NCBI RefSeq assembly: GCF_904849725.1
Contig: NC_058518.1
Location: 15,024,147-15,088,146 of the forward strand
DNA from: Hordeum vulgare subsp. vulgare
Lineage: Eukaryota > Streptophyta > Magnoliopsida > Poales > Poaceae
DNA length: 64,000 nt
Reading direction: 5' to 3'
The notes beneath the pieces were generated by a model. The model made no database searches and had not been told where the DNA came from. It saw nothing but the letters and a program-made list of their open reading frames with translations. The translations under genes and the position numbers were made by a program. Positions 34,200 to 44,479 of the stretch are shown here, piece by piece; position 1 is the stretch's first letter; each line of letters starts with the position of its first letter.

Positions 34200-35200
34200 A
34201 AGTGTCGCAGTAGATTACCAAAGGATAACACACTCTTTTGTTTTACTTGCAAGAACTTGTACTGGTGTGCCTAGTTTCGTCTAACCCCTGTTTGACTCAA
34301 GTAACACACACATTATTTATATATGAAGTCAAGTCACTTTTGATGGATGGATTCCTGTTCATCCAACCGTATCACTGAAGAAAGTGGGGCATGCACTTAT
34401 ACTTATCCAAGAGAGGGTGATTTGCTACGTAAATCGTGGCCGCCCGCGTTTTCTGGTTTGATGACTTTTCGGACGTTGCTTCTACGAGTTTCTGGTTTGA
34501 AACAAGCTTGCTCTGCTGTGGTGGAGGCACGAAGGCGACATCAAGTTTTGCTCATGGCGGGCCGTCGATGAATGCAGAATGATGAAGATTTTGACACGTC
34601 TAAAGAATTGGACGTAATTTTAGTTTTCTGTAAAGGTGTATTCGTAAAGACTCGGTGATACTTAATTATGCACTTGGACCTTTAGAAAATATTGTGTTAT
34701 ATTACTACTCCTACGAGGTGAATAAGATGAAAGTGTATTGCTATTGGATTATGCATGGGACGGCCGGCCATGGAAATGGTACGATTACCATATACACTCC
34801 CTTCACCCTCTAATATAAGATGTTTTCATAAGTTGTTTTAGCTTGAAAAATCACCTTATTTTGTGGGACGACAGGTGTAGCTAGTGCATGCTGCACCAAG
34901 TGAGCTCACCCGTGATTTGTTTTGGAAGCTGTTATATTGCACCCACGACGATTAGCTGTTGCGAAACCATTGCTCGCAGCAAGCTAATCAAGCTCTTTTT
35001 TATTTCCTGCGAGCAAGCTAAAGTTTAGTTTAGCCAGTTTAGCTCAACCCCCTAGTAGTACCAATCCCTTCCTCACTTTGTAAGCCAAAACTGAGTCAGC
35101 ATGCATGGTGGGACTACTGGAAGCCAGCCGAGCCAGCATGCACGCCAACTCATTTTTCTCTAATGCGGCGAGAAAGTATAACATAAGTGGATAAGGCGAT
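34200..35200. repeat. Intergenic duplication, copy B landmarks
   Basis: Contains GATTACCAAAGGATAACACA with TTTTACTTGCAAG (match at 47545-47610), GTGTATTGCTATTGGATTA (50675), GCATGCTGCACCAAGTGA (50785), CGATTAGCTGTTGCGAAACC (42480, 45750, 50827) and GAGTCAGCATGCATG (46230). Same order as in the downstream copies. No gene. Confidence 0.6.
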
Positions 35201-35589
35201 TCTAATAGAGTTGCTCATTTAGAACTCATTTCTCCCTGCCTATGTGTCAATGTGTGTACGCAATATGTATGCTGCGTGGGTGAAGAATCATAGAACAAAT
35301 AGTTGTAGTCTATGACATATGGGTCCCACATGGAGGGAAATTTTGGAGGATCTGCTTTTGCCGATTTTGAGTTTGCGAGTTTCCTCTGCAGCCTTCAAAA
35401 TATTACGGAGCACCCTTCATACGCGTGTTTTGGACACCATGGATAAGGCGATTCTAATAGAGTTGCTCTTAAACATTTTATTCGATAGGTTGAAAGTTAA
35501 CGTTGGTTCTTGGATGGACACATAAGTTATATTTCTAACTGAGAGTGCAAAGAAACAAAAAACTGACTAAGTGACATGTCTAGCATGTA
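35201..35589. other. Intergenic, nothing recognised
   Basis: No gene, repeat or RNA signal was identified. A repeated phrase GATAAGGCGATTCTAATAGA occurs at about 35192 and 35440, a short direct duplication. Confidence 0.5.
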
Positions 35590-35670
35590 CTCCCTCCGTA
35601 AACTAATATAAAAACGTTTAGCTTACTATTTTAGTGTTCTAAACATTTTTGTATTAGTTTACATAGGAAG
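35590..35670. mobile_element. Stowaway-type MITE
   Basis: CTCCCTCCGTAAACTAATAT ... TGTATTAGTTTACATAGGAAG with TA flanks, 81 bp, and a typical CGTTTAG motif inside. Confidence 0.9.
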
Positions 35671-35689
35671 TACAGTAACTGCTAAGTTA

Positions 35690-36300
35690 CATGTTTTATT
35701 GACGGGCTACGACGGGGTTACGCCGTCATGAATCATTTTTATTATAAATAAGAGTGAGATACAACATATCAGGTAGAACAGATAGCAGCCCACAAAAGAA
35801 GAAACAAGGAACATTACAAGAAGAACAAAATCAGGAACAAGAAACAATAGAAGTAGACCAAAGGCGAGCTACGAACAAGAAGCCAACAATAAGAATTTAG
35901 CAGCCAACACCACTAGGCAGACCCGTGGGAGCTAGCTTTGTTCGTTCGGTCGAATGGAAATCCGCCACCGAGAAGACGAGAAGAGAAGAAGTTGCCAGCT
36001 GCCCTGTGATCCCTCCTCACCTTGAACAACTAGGAAGTCGCATGGAGATCCGCCACCGAGAAGACGAGAAGAGAAGAAGTTGCCAGCTGCCCTGTGATCC
36101 CTCCTCACCTTGAACAACTAGGAAGTCACATCGAGTACTAAGCTCTTCCCACAAAGTTTGAATACTAGCATTTCCCAAGTCAATAATATAAGTGACTTTA
36201 GCAAATTTAGTAGATCGAAATTTGCGGGGGCACGCACCTGCCTAGCCATGTCAGCCACCCGGTTGCTATGCGGTCCGCGAAGTAGTTAGATCCTGCACGA
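35690..36300 (-). mobile_element. Probable LINE 3' fragment, antisense
   Basis: On the minus strand a frame around 36260-36130 reads NRVADMARQVRAPANFDLL, like the C-terminal RNase H tail of plant LINEs (xxxNxVAD.xA). It is followed downstream by an AT-rich stretch that could be the 3' UTR. The match is short and there is no clear poly(A) or target duplication, so this is tentative. Confidence 0.35.
35953..36128. repeat. Two-copy 88-bp tandem repeat
   Basis: ATCCGCCACCGAGAAGACGA ... CAACTAGGAAGTC occurs twice in a row, nearly identical, with unit length 88 bp. Confidence 0.95.
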
Positions 36301-37840
36301 AGGCACAACATGTTCTAGGTTTTAGTTTCTGAAACTTAAGACTTTGTCGGTCGCAACTTTTGAAACTTATGATTTTATCGGTCGATTGCACCTAGTTTCA
36401 TATTTCAAACTTAAAACTTGTGATCTTGGTCGCAAGTTCTGAAACTCATGATTTTTTTGGTTGCACTTACCAAGTTTTTAGAAGTTAAAACTAAACGAAG
36501 TTTTATGAACTCATCAAAACATATTCAAAATGGATCACATTTGGATGGCCTCGTCACTAGAAACACAAATATGGAAATAGAACTTACTTTGGATTTTTGG
36601 TTCAAAAAATAGGAAAGCTTGAAACCGAAAAACCAAAAGAAAATGGAGGAGGCCTGCCCCCATACATGCATGTTTTAAGTCCCTTCCCTTTAGAAGAGAG
36701 CGTTAAACTACATATGGAGTTGCAACTTTCAGGTGGAATTGTATATTTTTATGTTGGTGTCAGAGTGGATTTTTAACGTGAAATTCTAAGATAGGTTTAT
36801 GGTTTACTTCATGCACGATTTATGTCCTCATCAGGCATTATATAAGTAAAAAAAAATCACTTTCATACCAGATGACCGCTAAAGCACATTATTGTCAAGT
36901 TCTGATCGAGCATTCGTGTGGCACATGGGAACATGGTGATTCCAAAAGACCAGGCGAACACCTTGGCTAAATTCACGTGCTCATCTTTGTTGGTTGCGTA
37001 TCGTTGTATAATACACAGTTGGTAGCTTGAACCTTGGGATTGATATTTCGCGATGCAGCCTGATATTTCGCCAATGCACTTTTGTTATCCACACAAACAC
37101 CCTGTCAACACATCGCTTTTGGTCCTCCAGCGCATTGTGGGGTGAAATATCGGAAGGAACACTTGAGCCGCATCATCTGTGCATCGTGTTGCATCCGTTG
37201 CCTAGGGATAATTGTTTCTTTAATTGTTTGCACGATCTGAGACTATGAGCACATGCCTTGAATCCTAACGAACTGGGAAACAACATATCTGGAGATAAGA
37301 TCCTGCCAGATTAAAAAGATGCAGATTGATTTCTCCAGCCATGCGCTGCTGGCTGCACCAGCTAGACACCCTCAGTCACGTGACATGTATTTTCATCACA
37401 ATGTGCAGTCCTTGTGTCCAATGGATCTGTGTAGTGATCCTGCCTGGCTCTGCTAAAAATAAGAGAGTGTATTTCGTAGAAAAAGCACATGTTTTCCCAC
37501 GAAAAATAAATCTACATGTATTAAGCTCTAGTTCTAGTTCAAGGAAACTGAAGAATCAACTAGATTTCTTTGTCTGCCGAGTCAGCGTCTCGTATCAGAA
37601 GAAATATTTAGAGAAAGCTTTGCACGGACCGGCACTAAGTAACGAAGAAACGAGAGCAACGGAGATAGTTTTTACTAATATAGCACCGTCCACGCGCACT
37701 GAGTAATTAACAAACCAGCTAAGGTACTTACATATAGCCGTCGAGCCAATGACAATCGATTGGACAATCATCGTCATGTGTGTGTATGGCTTGAGCGAGC
37801 AAGCTAAGTTTGTTTCTTTCCTTCCTGCCGCGCTTACTTA
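36301..37840. other. Intergenic, no gene recognised
   Basis: Contains loosely repeated phrases such as GAAACTTAAGACTTTGTCGG (36340) and GAAACTTATGATTTTATCGG (36370). The longest open frame (37326-37706, 126 codons) shows no domain or codon pattern and was not accepted. Confidence 0.5.
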
Positions 37841-37847
37841 TACTTAC

Positions 37848-38019
37848 TCAAAAGCTCTGATCGCTGTGGGACATCGCCATCACAAAAGTTGATCAGCATG
37901 TGAACTAAAGGCATTGCATCACCATCATTAATCAGTTCATCAACTGTTGCTGGTTTCTTGGAGGCCAACCACCACAACGCATGCACCTCCCAAAAGCTGG
38001 GATTCTCTTCGTATTTCTT
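37848..38019 (-). pseudogene. Isolated coding exon of an unrecognised gene
   Basis: On the minus strand a 172-bp block is bounded by ATGCAG before AAG (acceptor) and GA before GTAAGTA (donor). It encodes KKYEENPSFWEVHALWWLAS and KKPATVDELINDGDAMPLVH without a stop. Good splice sites and a protein-like composition argue for a true exon, but no neighbouring exon was found and I do not recognise the family. It is probably a gene remnant or a fragment carried by a transposon. A 36-bp retroposon end sits 10 bp upstream in the putative intron. Confidence 0.4.
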
Positions 38020-38029
38020 CTGCATATTC

Positions 38030-38093
38030 ATCAAATGAATTAAGAGGCCGGGGGTAATCCTCCTTTTCTAAAAAAAAAAATCAAATGAATTAA
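38030..38093 (+). mobile_element. 36-bp, extremely 5'-truncated LINE-like retroposon end
   Basis: GAGGCCGGGGGTAATCCTCC with TTTTCT and a run of ten A (38044-38079) is flanked by the perfect 14-bp direct repeat ATCAAATGAATTAA (38030-38043 and 38080-38093). The same 3' end occurs at 41195-41226 and, inverted, at 48469-48510. Poly(A) plus a 14-bp duplication is the hallmark of target-primed reverse transcription. Confidence 0.85.
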
Positions 38094-39419
38094 TGGGAGG
38101 TCAATCCTAATTACTGCAACTTGAGATTCTTATTTCCTTTTTTTTTCAATGTGATTCTTATGTTCCACACATTTGTAACTAAACAACTACCGTTATAGGA
38201 AGTACTTTGGTTAGCTTTCCATGTGAAGTTCTCTTTCTCCACTCAAAATGTCAGTTGATGATCATTGGATGAAGGAAGCAAACCATCAACACCACGCCAG
38301 AAAAAGACATGATTCATGGTGGGTTTTGGTGCATCACTAGCTGCCTTTATGTGCCATCAGTTGACAACTAATCACTCGTGTGCGAACACAACAAGTTGCA
38401 TGTCATCATGTCTGCCTCAAAACATCCTTGTCTCTGCAGATTTGTGTCACAATTAAACTGATAGGTGCACGTACGCCTTGTGCAAATTAATCCTGTCATT
38501 AGCTAGCTATGGTACATGTGATGATATACATAGTTATCATCATGAACAAAGTAATATAGTAGTTAGCAAACTAACAAGAACTTGCTGATTGGAATTTGGA
38601 AGTAATTAGCATGCATGGGTGTCTACATTGTGTGACTACCCCTCACCAAAAGATAGTTTAGCTCCTAGCTAACTAGCTAGCTAGTGATTCGGTTAGAAGG
38701 TCACTAATTCATTCATTAGTCACCTAATCTGTCCGGTAAGCACGGTGTTTGACGCGTGTCACGGGCAAATATATTTCTTAATCTACAATGAATCGTCGAG
38801 CAGATTAAAGGGGATTGGTCATCATGGGTTGATTGTCTATATGCTTGCCTGATGTTTGTGTTCATGTGCCGATTTGATATGCTCGCTTGTTTATTTATCT
38901 TCTTTTCGATGATCATGTGAGTTGAATAGTAAAGTGGTAAGATCGGTTGACTCAAGGTCGGCCCACTGGCAGCGAGACGGTGGGAAGTTTATGTTGTATC
39001 AGTCACTAGATTGGTTTGTTAAGCATTGTGGAGTCCAGAGTGTTAATGCGCGAGTTTATATAGTAGAGTTTGTCTAGCTCGAACGATGTAACGATGCATC
39101 ATTGTAGAGGCCAGGTGTAACAAATAACATATTTATATTATTATACTATCCTTTTTTGAGAAAGATATAAACATTGTGGATGCCAGCATAATAGTTTGAC
39201 TTGTGTGATGGTACATCGTTCGAGAGGAGGGTATGAATGAAGCACCACAGGTGGCACACGGATCTTTGCAATAACGTAACGAAACTAGAAGAAATATACA
39301 TTAGTTAGATGAATTAGGGGCAATTCTATGCAGAAGCACATACCCGTAAACCTAGCTCACTAGATAGGTAAACTCCATTTAATTCTCTTGTTGATTACTA
39401 AAGATATGTAGGCAGGACG
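38094..39419. other. Intergenic, nothing recognised
   Basis: No gene, transposon end or RNA signal was identified on either strand. Short self-similar pieces such as CTAGCTAACTAGCTAGCTAG (38665) occur. Confidence 0.5.
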
Positions 39420-39632
39420 ACCCTAGCCGCCCAACTCCCTCCCCCTCCCTTCCTCGCCGCCGCGTGAGGCAGCCGCCGAGGAAGCCCGGGGCGCCAAGGA
39501 TCGTGGCGGTGGGGCCTTGGCTACCCCGCCTCTGCGTGGGGAACTCCGGATCTGGAGCGGCGGCTCCATGGATGAGGCACGATAAGCTAGCAGCCGTGCG
39601 GGCGGTGGATCTGACGTCCGAGCCGCGCGGGC

Positions 39633-40670
39633 CACTATTAGGAAAAACCTTATAGGCAGGTCCTCAGTAGTAGAGCTGGAAAAAAGAAAACGTTGTTGCT
39701 AATTAGCAGTAGCGCTGATCCAGTTAAGCGCTACTACTAACACCTTAGCAGTAGCGCTGCTTACCAAAAACACGCTACTATTATGTGGGACCAGACGAGG
39801 CCACCGACGGTAGTTGTAGTAGCAGAGTTGCCCAAAATCGAGCGCTACTGCTAAGTGTTTAGCGGTAGCGCTTTGTTTTGCAGCACCGATGCTGCTAGTG
39901 TCCCATTTAGTAGTAGCGCTTTCTGGTATGCAGCGCTACTGCTAGTTGCGACTGGTGCCACCTTTTTAACACCACCCCTGGACCGTCTTTTTAAATTTTG
40001 CAGAAAATAAAAAAAATGATAAAATCTTTAAAAAGAATCCTTTGAGATGTAGTTAGGTTTTAGTGCCTAGTTGGTAAACAAATTTTGAAATATGAAGTTT
40101 GACCTTTTTCCAAAAAAGGGGGAAAATGTAAAACGGCCATAACTTTTGCATACGACGTCGAATAAAAGTTTAATATATAAAAAAAATAGAGAAAAATTGG
40201 GACTCGATTTCATCGGGGCTTGCCCGGTGAACTTTTCTCAAATGCTCAAAATTCTAAATGTATAAAAAGTTATGGTAAAAAGAAGATTTTTTTACAAAAA
40301 AATAAAAAATAAAAAATAAATTTTATTACTTATTTTATTTTCAATTAAAATTCAATATTATTATTACTTAGTTTGTCTATTTTAATAATTATTTGGATTT
40401 CGAACAATTAAATCATGTGCGATCAAGACCTAAGGGTTAATAGGATTGATAGCTTACTATTGTCAGGAAAACAACAAGTGCAGACTTGGAAACTAGGGGC
40501 GATAGAACCATGAAGTTAAGCGTGCTCGGGCTGAAGCAGTGACAGGATGGGTGACCGGCAAGTGCTGAGGCGGGATCCAGTGGTCGTTGGCGGTCGGGAG
40601 GGCGCTACTACTAGAGTTTAGCTGTAGCGCGATAGTAGTAGCCCTACTACTAGAGTTTTCCCTAGTAGTG
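39633..40670. mobile_element. Small CACTA element with GTAGCGCTAC subterminal repeats
   Basis: The left end CACTATTAGGAAAAACC and the right end GTTTTCCCTAGTAGTG are inverted relative to each other. Many TAGCAGTAGCGCTG / GCGCTACTGCTA motifs lie near both ends. The flanking triplets are GGC and GGA, one mismatch from a 3-bp duplication. It is 1038 bp and has no transposase gene. It contains a 5S-rRNA-like segment near its right end. Confidence 0.8.
40505..40577 (+). other. 5S rRNA-derived segment inside a CACTA element
   Basis: GAACCATGAAGTTAAGCGTG, then CTCGGGCTGAAGCAGTGACA and GGATGGGTGACC, aligns with the middle and 3' half of plant 5S rRNA (CGAAGTTAAGCGTGCT ... AGGATGGGTGACC). This covers the internal control region: box A, the intermediate element and box C. 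The 5' third and the terminal stem of 5S are not recognisable. It is not a functional 5S gene. Whether it still recruits TFIIIA/Pol III is unknown. Cassandra retrotransposons carry 5S-derived sequence in their LTRs, but the surroundings here are CACTA-type. Confidence 0.8.
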
Positions 40671-41612
40671 GGAGGCGGGATCAAGCCCTAACTTTGTTGG
40701 GTGGCGACGGCGCTCACGGCGTCGTTCTCTTCTTGAAGGCACCGCTTTGGGAACCTTGGGGGTGGGTGGTGCTTGTGGGTGGTGGGCGACGGCGGTGGTG
40801 CAGCCCTATCCTAGCATGGATCTACGTCCGCTGCTTGGAGATGGACTCGCGTAGGTGAAGGTCGTCGTTTGGCGTCATGGTGGAGGCACCTGCCAAGGCT
40901 GGTACCTCAATCTGCTCTAAAGATGAACTAGTGGAAGATGATGGCGGCGACACATGTGAGTGCGTCAGACCGGTTTGTGTCCCTAACCCGGTATGTAGCT
41001 CGGTCGAGGGTCTTTAGATGTTAGGCTTAGGTGAGAGGTCTGGGTATTTGGCTCAGCTTGCACCCCTTCATCATATGGATAGGAGTAGCGGCAAATGTTG
41101 CCAAGATGACGTATTCAGACATATTATTATACTACTTTATAAGATACTCGAAAATAATCAATAAAATGATCGCATGCATCTCCTAGATGCAGAGACCGGG
41201 GATCATCCTTCTTTTCTAGAAAAAAAGGCAGGAGGACATACGGCTATTTCACATCCAAAGGCCTGAAGCCCTAAACCTAGGTAAGATCATTTTGTCACCT
41301 TCATCCATAAGGACATCTCTTTGCACACCACCCATCTCTACAATTTTTCATGACTACATCTGGATGGTAAGATCGTTGAAACATTTTTTGTCGACATACA
41401 TTGTGTAACTATATAAAGCCAGTAGGCAGCCCTACCATTGGTGCACAAGTACGACCGTGAACACCTTCCTTTTCTTCCTCCTCCATTTGGCACGTTGATT
41501 CGTTGTCTATTACTATGTGATTGCTTGATTATTCACATTCTTCATGCATGCAGAATTTCATATACTGCTTTACTTTTACTTATTTCTTAAAAAATAGTAA
41601 GCCTTTAATTAA

Positions 41613-41916
41613 CACCTTGTTTGGTACTAGTGTATTTTACGAAATTGGTGGGAATTATCCCGATCAAACTCTTAGATCCCCATATATCCCAAAACATCAT
41701 TTGGTTCTAGTGTATTTGATATGTTTCATTTTCATATTTCTTCACAAATTCTCAAATTCTAATGCTTTTCTTAATACCCAATACATTACCCCAAGCTAGT
41801 GGATTGGGGATAAATAGAGATCTAAAGGGATTAGATGAAGGTTGAAATTTCATCCAATTCCTGTGAGGTTTATGCCCACCAATCCCCTCATAAACCCTAG
41901 TACTCCAAACAAGGCC
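41613..41916. mobile_element. Tourist/Harbinger-type MITE, TAA target duplication
   Basis: CACCTTGTTTGGTACTAGTG at the left and CTCCAAACAAGGCC at the right are inverted repeats. TAA flanks both sides (41610-41612 and 41917-41919). The corresponding place in copy A (about 22040) lacks the insertion. 304 bp, no gene. Confidence 0.85.
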
Positions 41917-42674
41917 TAACTGAACACTGGCCGCCATACTAATTAACTGATGGAGCGCCCGCTTGATCAGAATGTGTTGCCGTTGACCTGCCGAACAGTA
42001 CTGCTAGCTCGCGTGCATGCATGGTGAGTGTGCACAGGCGTTAATTAACCTATTAGTGTCGTAAAGTGACTCAGACGAGTAAAGTGACTTGGACGAAAGC
42101 GTCTGAAACCATTACCAACAGATAAGCATCATTTTTAACTTCCAAGATGTATTAGCGTATAACCCTTGCTTTCATTATTATTAATTAGCACACACAATGT
42201 ATATCACCCGTCACATTTGACTGATTGAGTGGTATCCTGCACCGTATCACCGAAAGAGGCAGCAGGTATTGTATGACAATAACTGATAGTATTGTATCAA
42301 GCCGGCCATCTGAGCGTTACAGTAAACATATATATAAATCCTCGAGGTCGATCGACTTTCCTCTAATTAATTTCTAGTCACCGCATTAGCGGCGAAAATA
42401 TAAAGCATGCACAGGTCGCTGCTAATGGCACCACAATCAGTGACCTCACATGTGATATTTACTTATATAGCCGGACGATTAGCTGTCGCCAAACCATTGC
42501 GTCAAGCTAACTCCATATTTTGTTTAGCTCAATTCTAACTACTTCCACATATGTGTATTTACATGTATGTATATGCTGCGTTGGATTGTTAGTTTGTCTA
42601 GCTCAGCTCCGATTTACTTTCATAAGTCCAAACTGTATAGGCACACAAGAATACACATACATACCCTAGGATAT

Positions 42675-42889
42675 GGCCCAGTTCTTTTGCCAGAATCTCG
42701 GAATTCTTTCAGAATCCGACCCCTTCCAGCTTCTTCCAGAATCTTTGACCCTCATTTATTTTACAATCCTAGCTAATTAGACCCTAACTAGATATGATTG
42801 TAAAATAAATGGGGCTCAAAGATTCTGGAAGAAGCTGGGAGGGGTCAGATTCTGGAAAAATCTCCATATGCTGGCAAAAGAACTGGGCC
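42675..42889. mobile_element. Foldback MITE, nearly perfect long hairpin
   Basis: GGCCCAGTTCTTTTGCCAGA at the left and CTGGCAAAAGAACTGGGCC at the right. Almost the whole 215 bp pairs with itself (for example TTATTTTACAATC with GATTGTAAAATAA near the centre). No clear target duplication was found (TAT against TAA). Confidence 0.85.
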
Positions 42890-42999
42890 TAAAACATTCC
42901 AGTAGGACTTGGATAAATTTTTTATCCTAACGTATATATGAAGTGTGCGAATCAAATGAGTTTTCTAAAAGTGTCAATTTATTTAGGAAGGTGCAACTT

Positions 43000-44040
43000 C
43001 AGTTCACCGAAAAATGTAGCATGTATACTTACCTACAAAGAAAAGTGCAACGGACTGGAAAAGTACAAGTTACAACTGGACCAAAAAGTACAACTTACTG
43101 CATCCATATACATGTGCCATGGGTCCACGACTCTCTTACCAACTACCACAAAAGAAAATACATTCGTGGATATCACGAACACACTCACGACAGGGTGCGT
43201 TCGCATGGGGTCGCGTCTTATGTGGCGGACTGATCGAATGCGTGCGCCTTTTTTCCTTCTTTTTTCTATCCGGTAGTTGACTGGACACGAGAGTGTGTGG
43301 ATCGAATGCGTCAATGAGATGGATACGAGAGTTTGCGGACAACTCAGACATATAGGAACGATTTGAGAACTTCGGTTGGGTCACTTTTTTCCTTCTTTTT
43401 TCTATCCGGTAGTTGACTGGACACGTTCATTGACATATAAGGGATTATTTAAGGTGTCCGCCTGTAGATGCTCTTAAATAGGGATACATTGCATACGTAA
43501 GTGGTGTTTTACCTTTGTTGACCCTGGCCCATGTATAAAGTAGTGTAAAAGTGTGGTTCCATGGGGAAAAAACTAATGTGAGAGTGCTGCGAAAGGTGAT
43601 AAGGAAAAAGTCAAATGATGAGCAAAAGATAATTATTTTTACTTGGGAGATATCATCATATTTTGTTGGGTCGTCCTTACTCTGGTTAGTAAGCAACCGT
43701 GATGATCCCATCACCTTTTGATGATATCCTGAGCCGCAATACTGAAAGTAGCGAGCAGATTTGTGTAGATTATTAAGTGTACATTTCTTTGTTGGATTAG
43801 ACGCGTATATTAGTGTGGTACTACTATGGTATCATCTGGGAGAAGCCGTATCTGAGCGGTGCGGGTAAGATAAAAATCGTTGATGTCCGTCTCATTTGAC
43901 GTCCTCTCATGATCTGGTGAATCTAGAAAACAAATGATACGTGCGTAGCATGCATAAGACGACGATCGAAATATGGTGCGTACGTCGTATATGTAAGATA
44001 ACTTTCATTACAACAATGTGGCAATATATATCCTTCTTAG
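43000..44040. repeat. Intergenic duplication, copy C continued
   Basis: Matches 32230-33040 in order (CACCGAAAAATGTAGC, AAGTACAAGTTACAACTG, TACTGCATCCATATACATG, CATTCGTGGATATCACG, GTCAAATGATGAGCAAAAGA, TTACTCTGGTTAGTAAG, AAGATAACTTTCATTACA). An internal repeat, CTTTTTTCCTTCTTTTTTCT with ATCCGGTAGTTGACTGGACA, occurs at about 43245 and 43385. Confidence 0.7.
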
Positions 44041-44304
44041 TCATATATATGCTCCCTCCGTCTGAGCGGCCGATGAGCATTCTACTCAGAAGAATGCGGT
44101 CTGCGGCTGAAGCTAAGATTACTCAAAACACCGACCCATTTTGCTCTTTCTTTGCATGTATGCCACGCTGGACGTACCGGAAGCCGAGTCCGCATATATA
44201 TGCTTGCCAACTCATTTTGTGTAACGCGCTGAGAATGAATTGCTGACCGGTCAACACTGCACGTTGAGTGGGCCGGGAGTGCATCATGCGCGTATATATA
44301 TATA

Positions 44305-44467
44305 CTCCCTCTGTTCCTTAATATAAGTCTTTTATAATATTTTTTTAAAGACTACATATAAAACAAAATAAATGAATCTATATCATAAAATATGTCTATA
44401 TATATTTTTTATGTAGTTCCTTAGTAAACGTTTAAAAAGACTCATATTTAGAAAGGAACGGAGGGAG
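44305..44467. mobile_element. Stowaway-type MITE
   Basis: CTCCCTCTGTTCCTTAATAT ... CATATTTAGAAAGGAACGGAGGGAG with TA flanks, 163 bp. Confidence 0.92.
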
Positions 44468-44479
44468 TAGATCACTGAC

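Larger units (their letters stand above)
32985..34212. repeat. Local direct duplication with insertions
   Basis: The segment TAGTGTAATTAAGATAACTT ... GTGTCGCAGTA at 32990-33352 recurs at 33594-34210. The second copy is split by a foreign piece (about 33655-33970). A Stowaway MITE (33353-33505) and a TA microsatellite separate the copies. Confidence 0.9.
39420..41226 (+). mobile_element. LINE-like retroposon split by a CACTA element
   Basis: The 3' part (40671-41226) ends GATGCAGAGACCGGGGATCA ... TTTTCTAGAAAAAAA. It shares GATGTTAGGCTTAGGTG and AATAAAATGATCGCATGCAT with the inverted copy at 48469-49195, so it is a repeat family with a defined poly(A) end. The GC-rich 5' part (39420-39632, beginning ACCCTAGCCGCC) looks like the family's start. 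The two halves are separated by the CACTA element 39633-40670. No complete reverse transcriptase is encoded. Confidence 0.6.
41280..42900. repeat. Promoter-like intergenic duplication, copy C
   Basis: Collinear with 21690-22700: CATCTGGATGGTAAGATCG, CTATATAAAGCCAGTAGGC with a TATA box at 41410-41417, TATGTGATTGCTTGATTATT, TTACCAACAGATAAGCATC, GTATCACCGAAAGAGGCAGC, GACGATTAGCTGTCGCCAAA. A MITE (41613-41916) and a foldback element (42675-42889) interrupt this copy only. Confidence 0.8.

Noticed and set aside
37326..37706. 126-codon plus-strand ORF
   Set aside because: No domain, no splice context, and amino-acid composition typical of random sequence.
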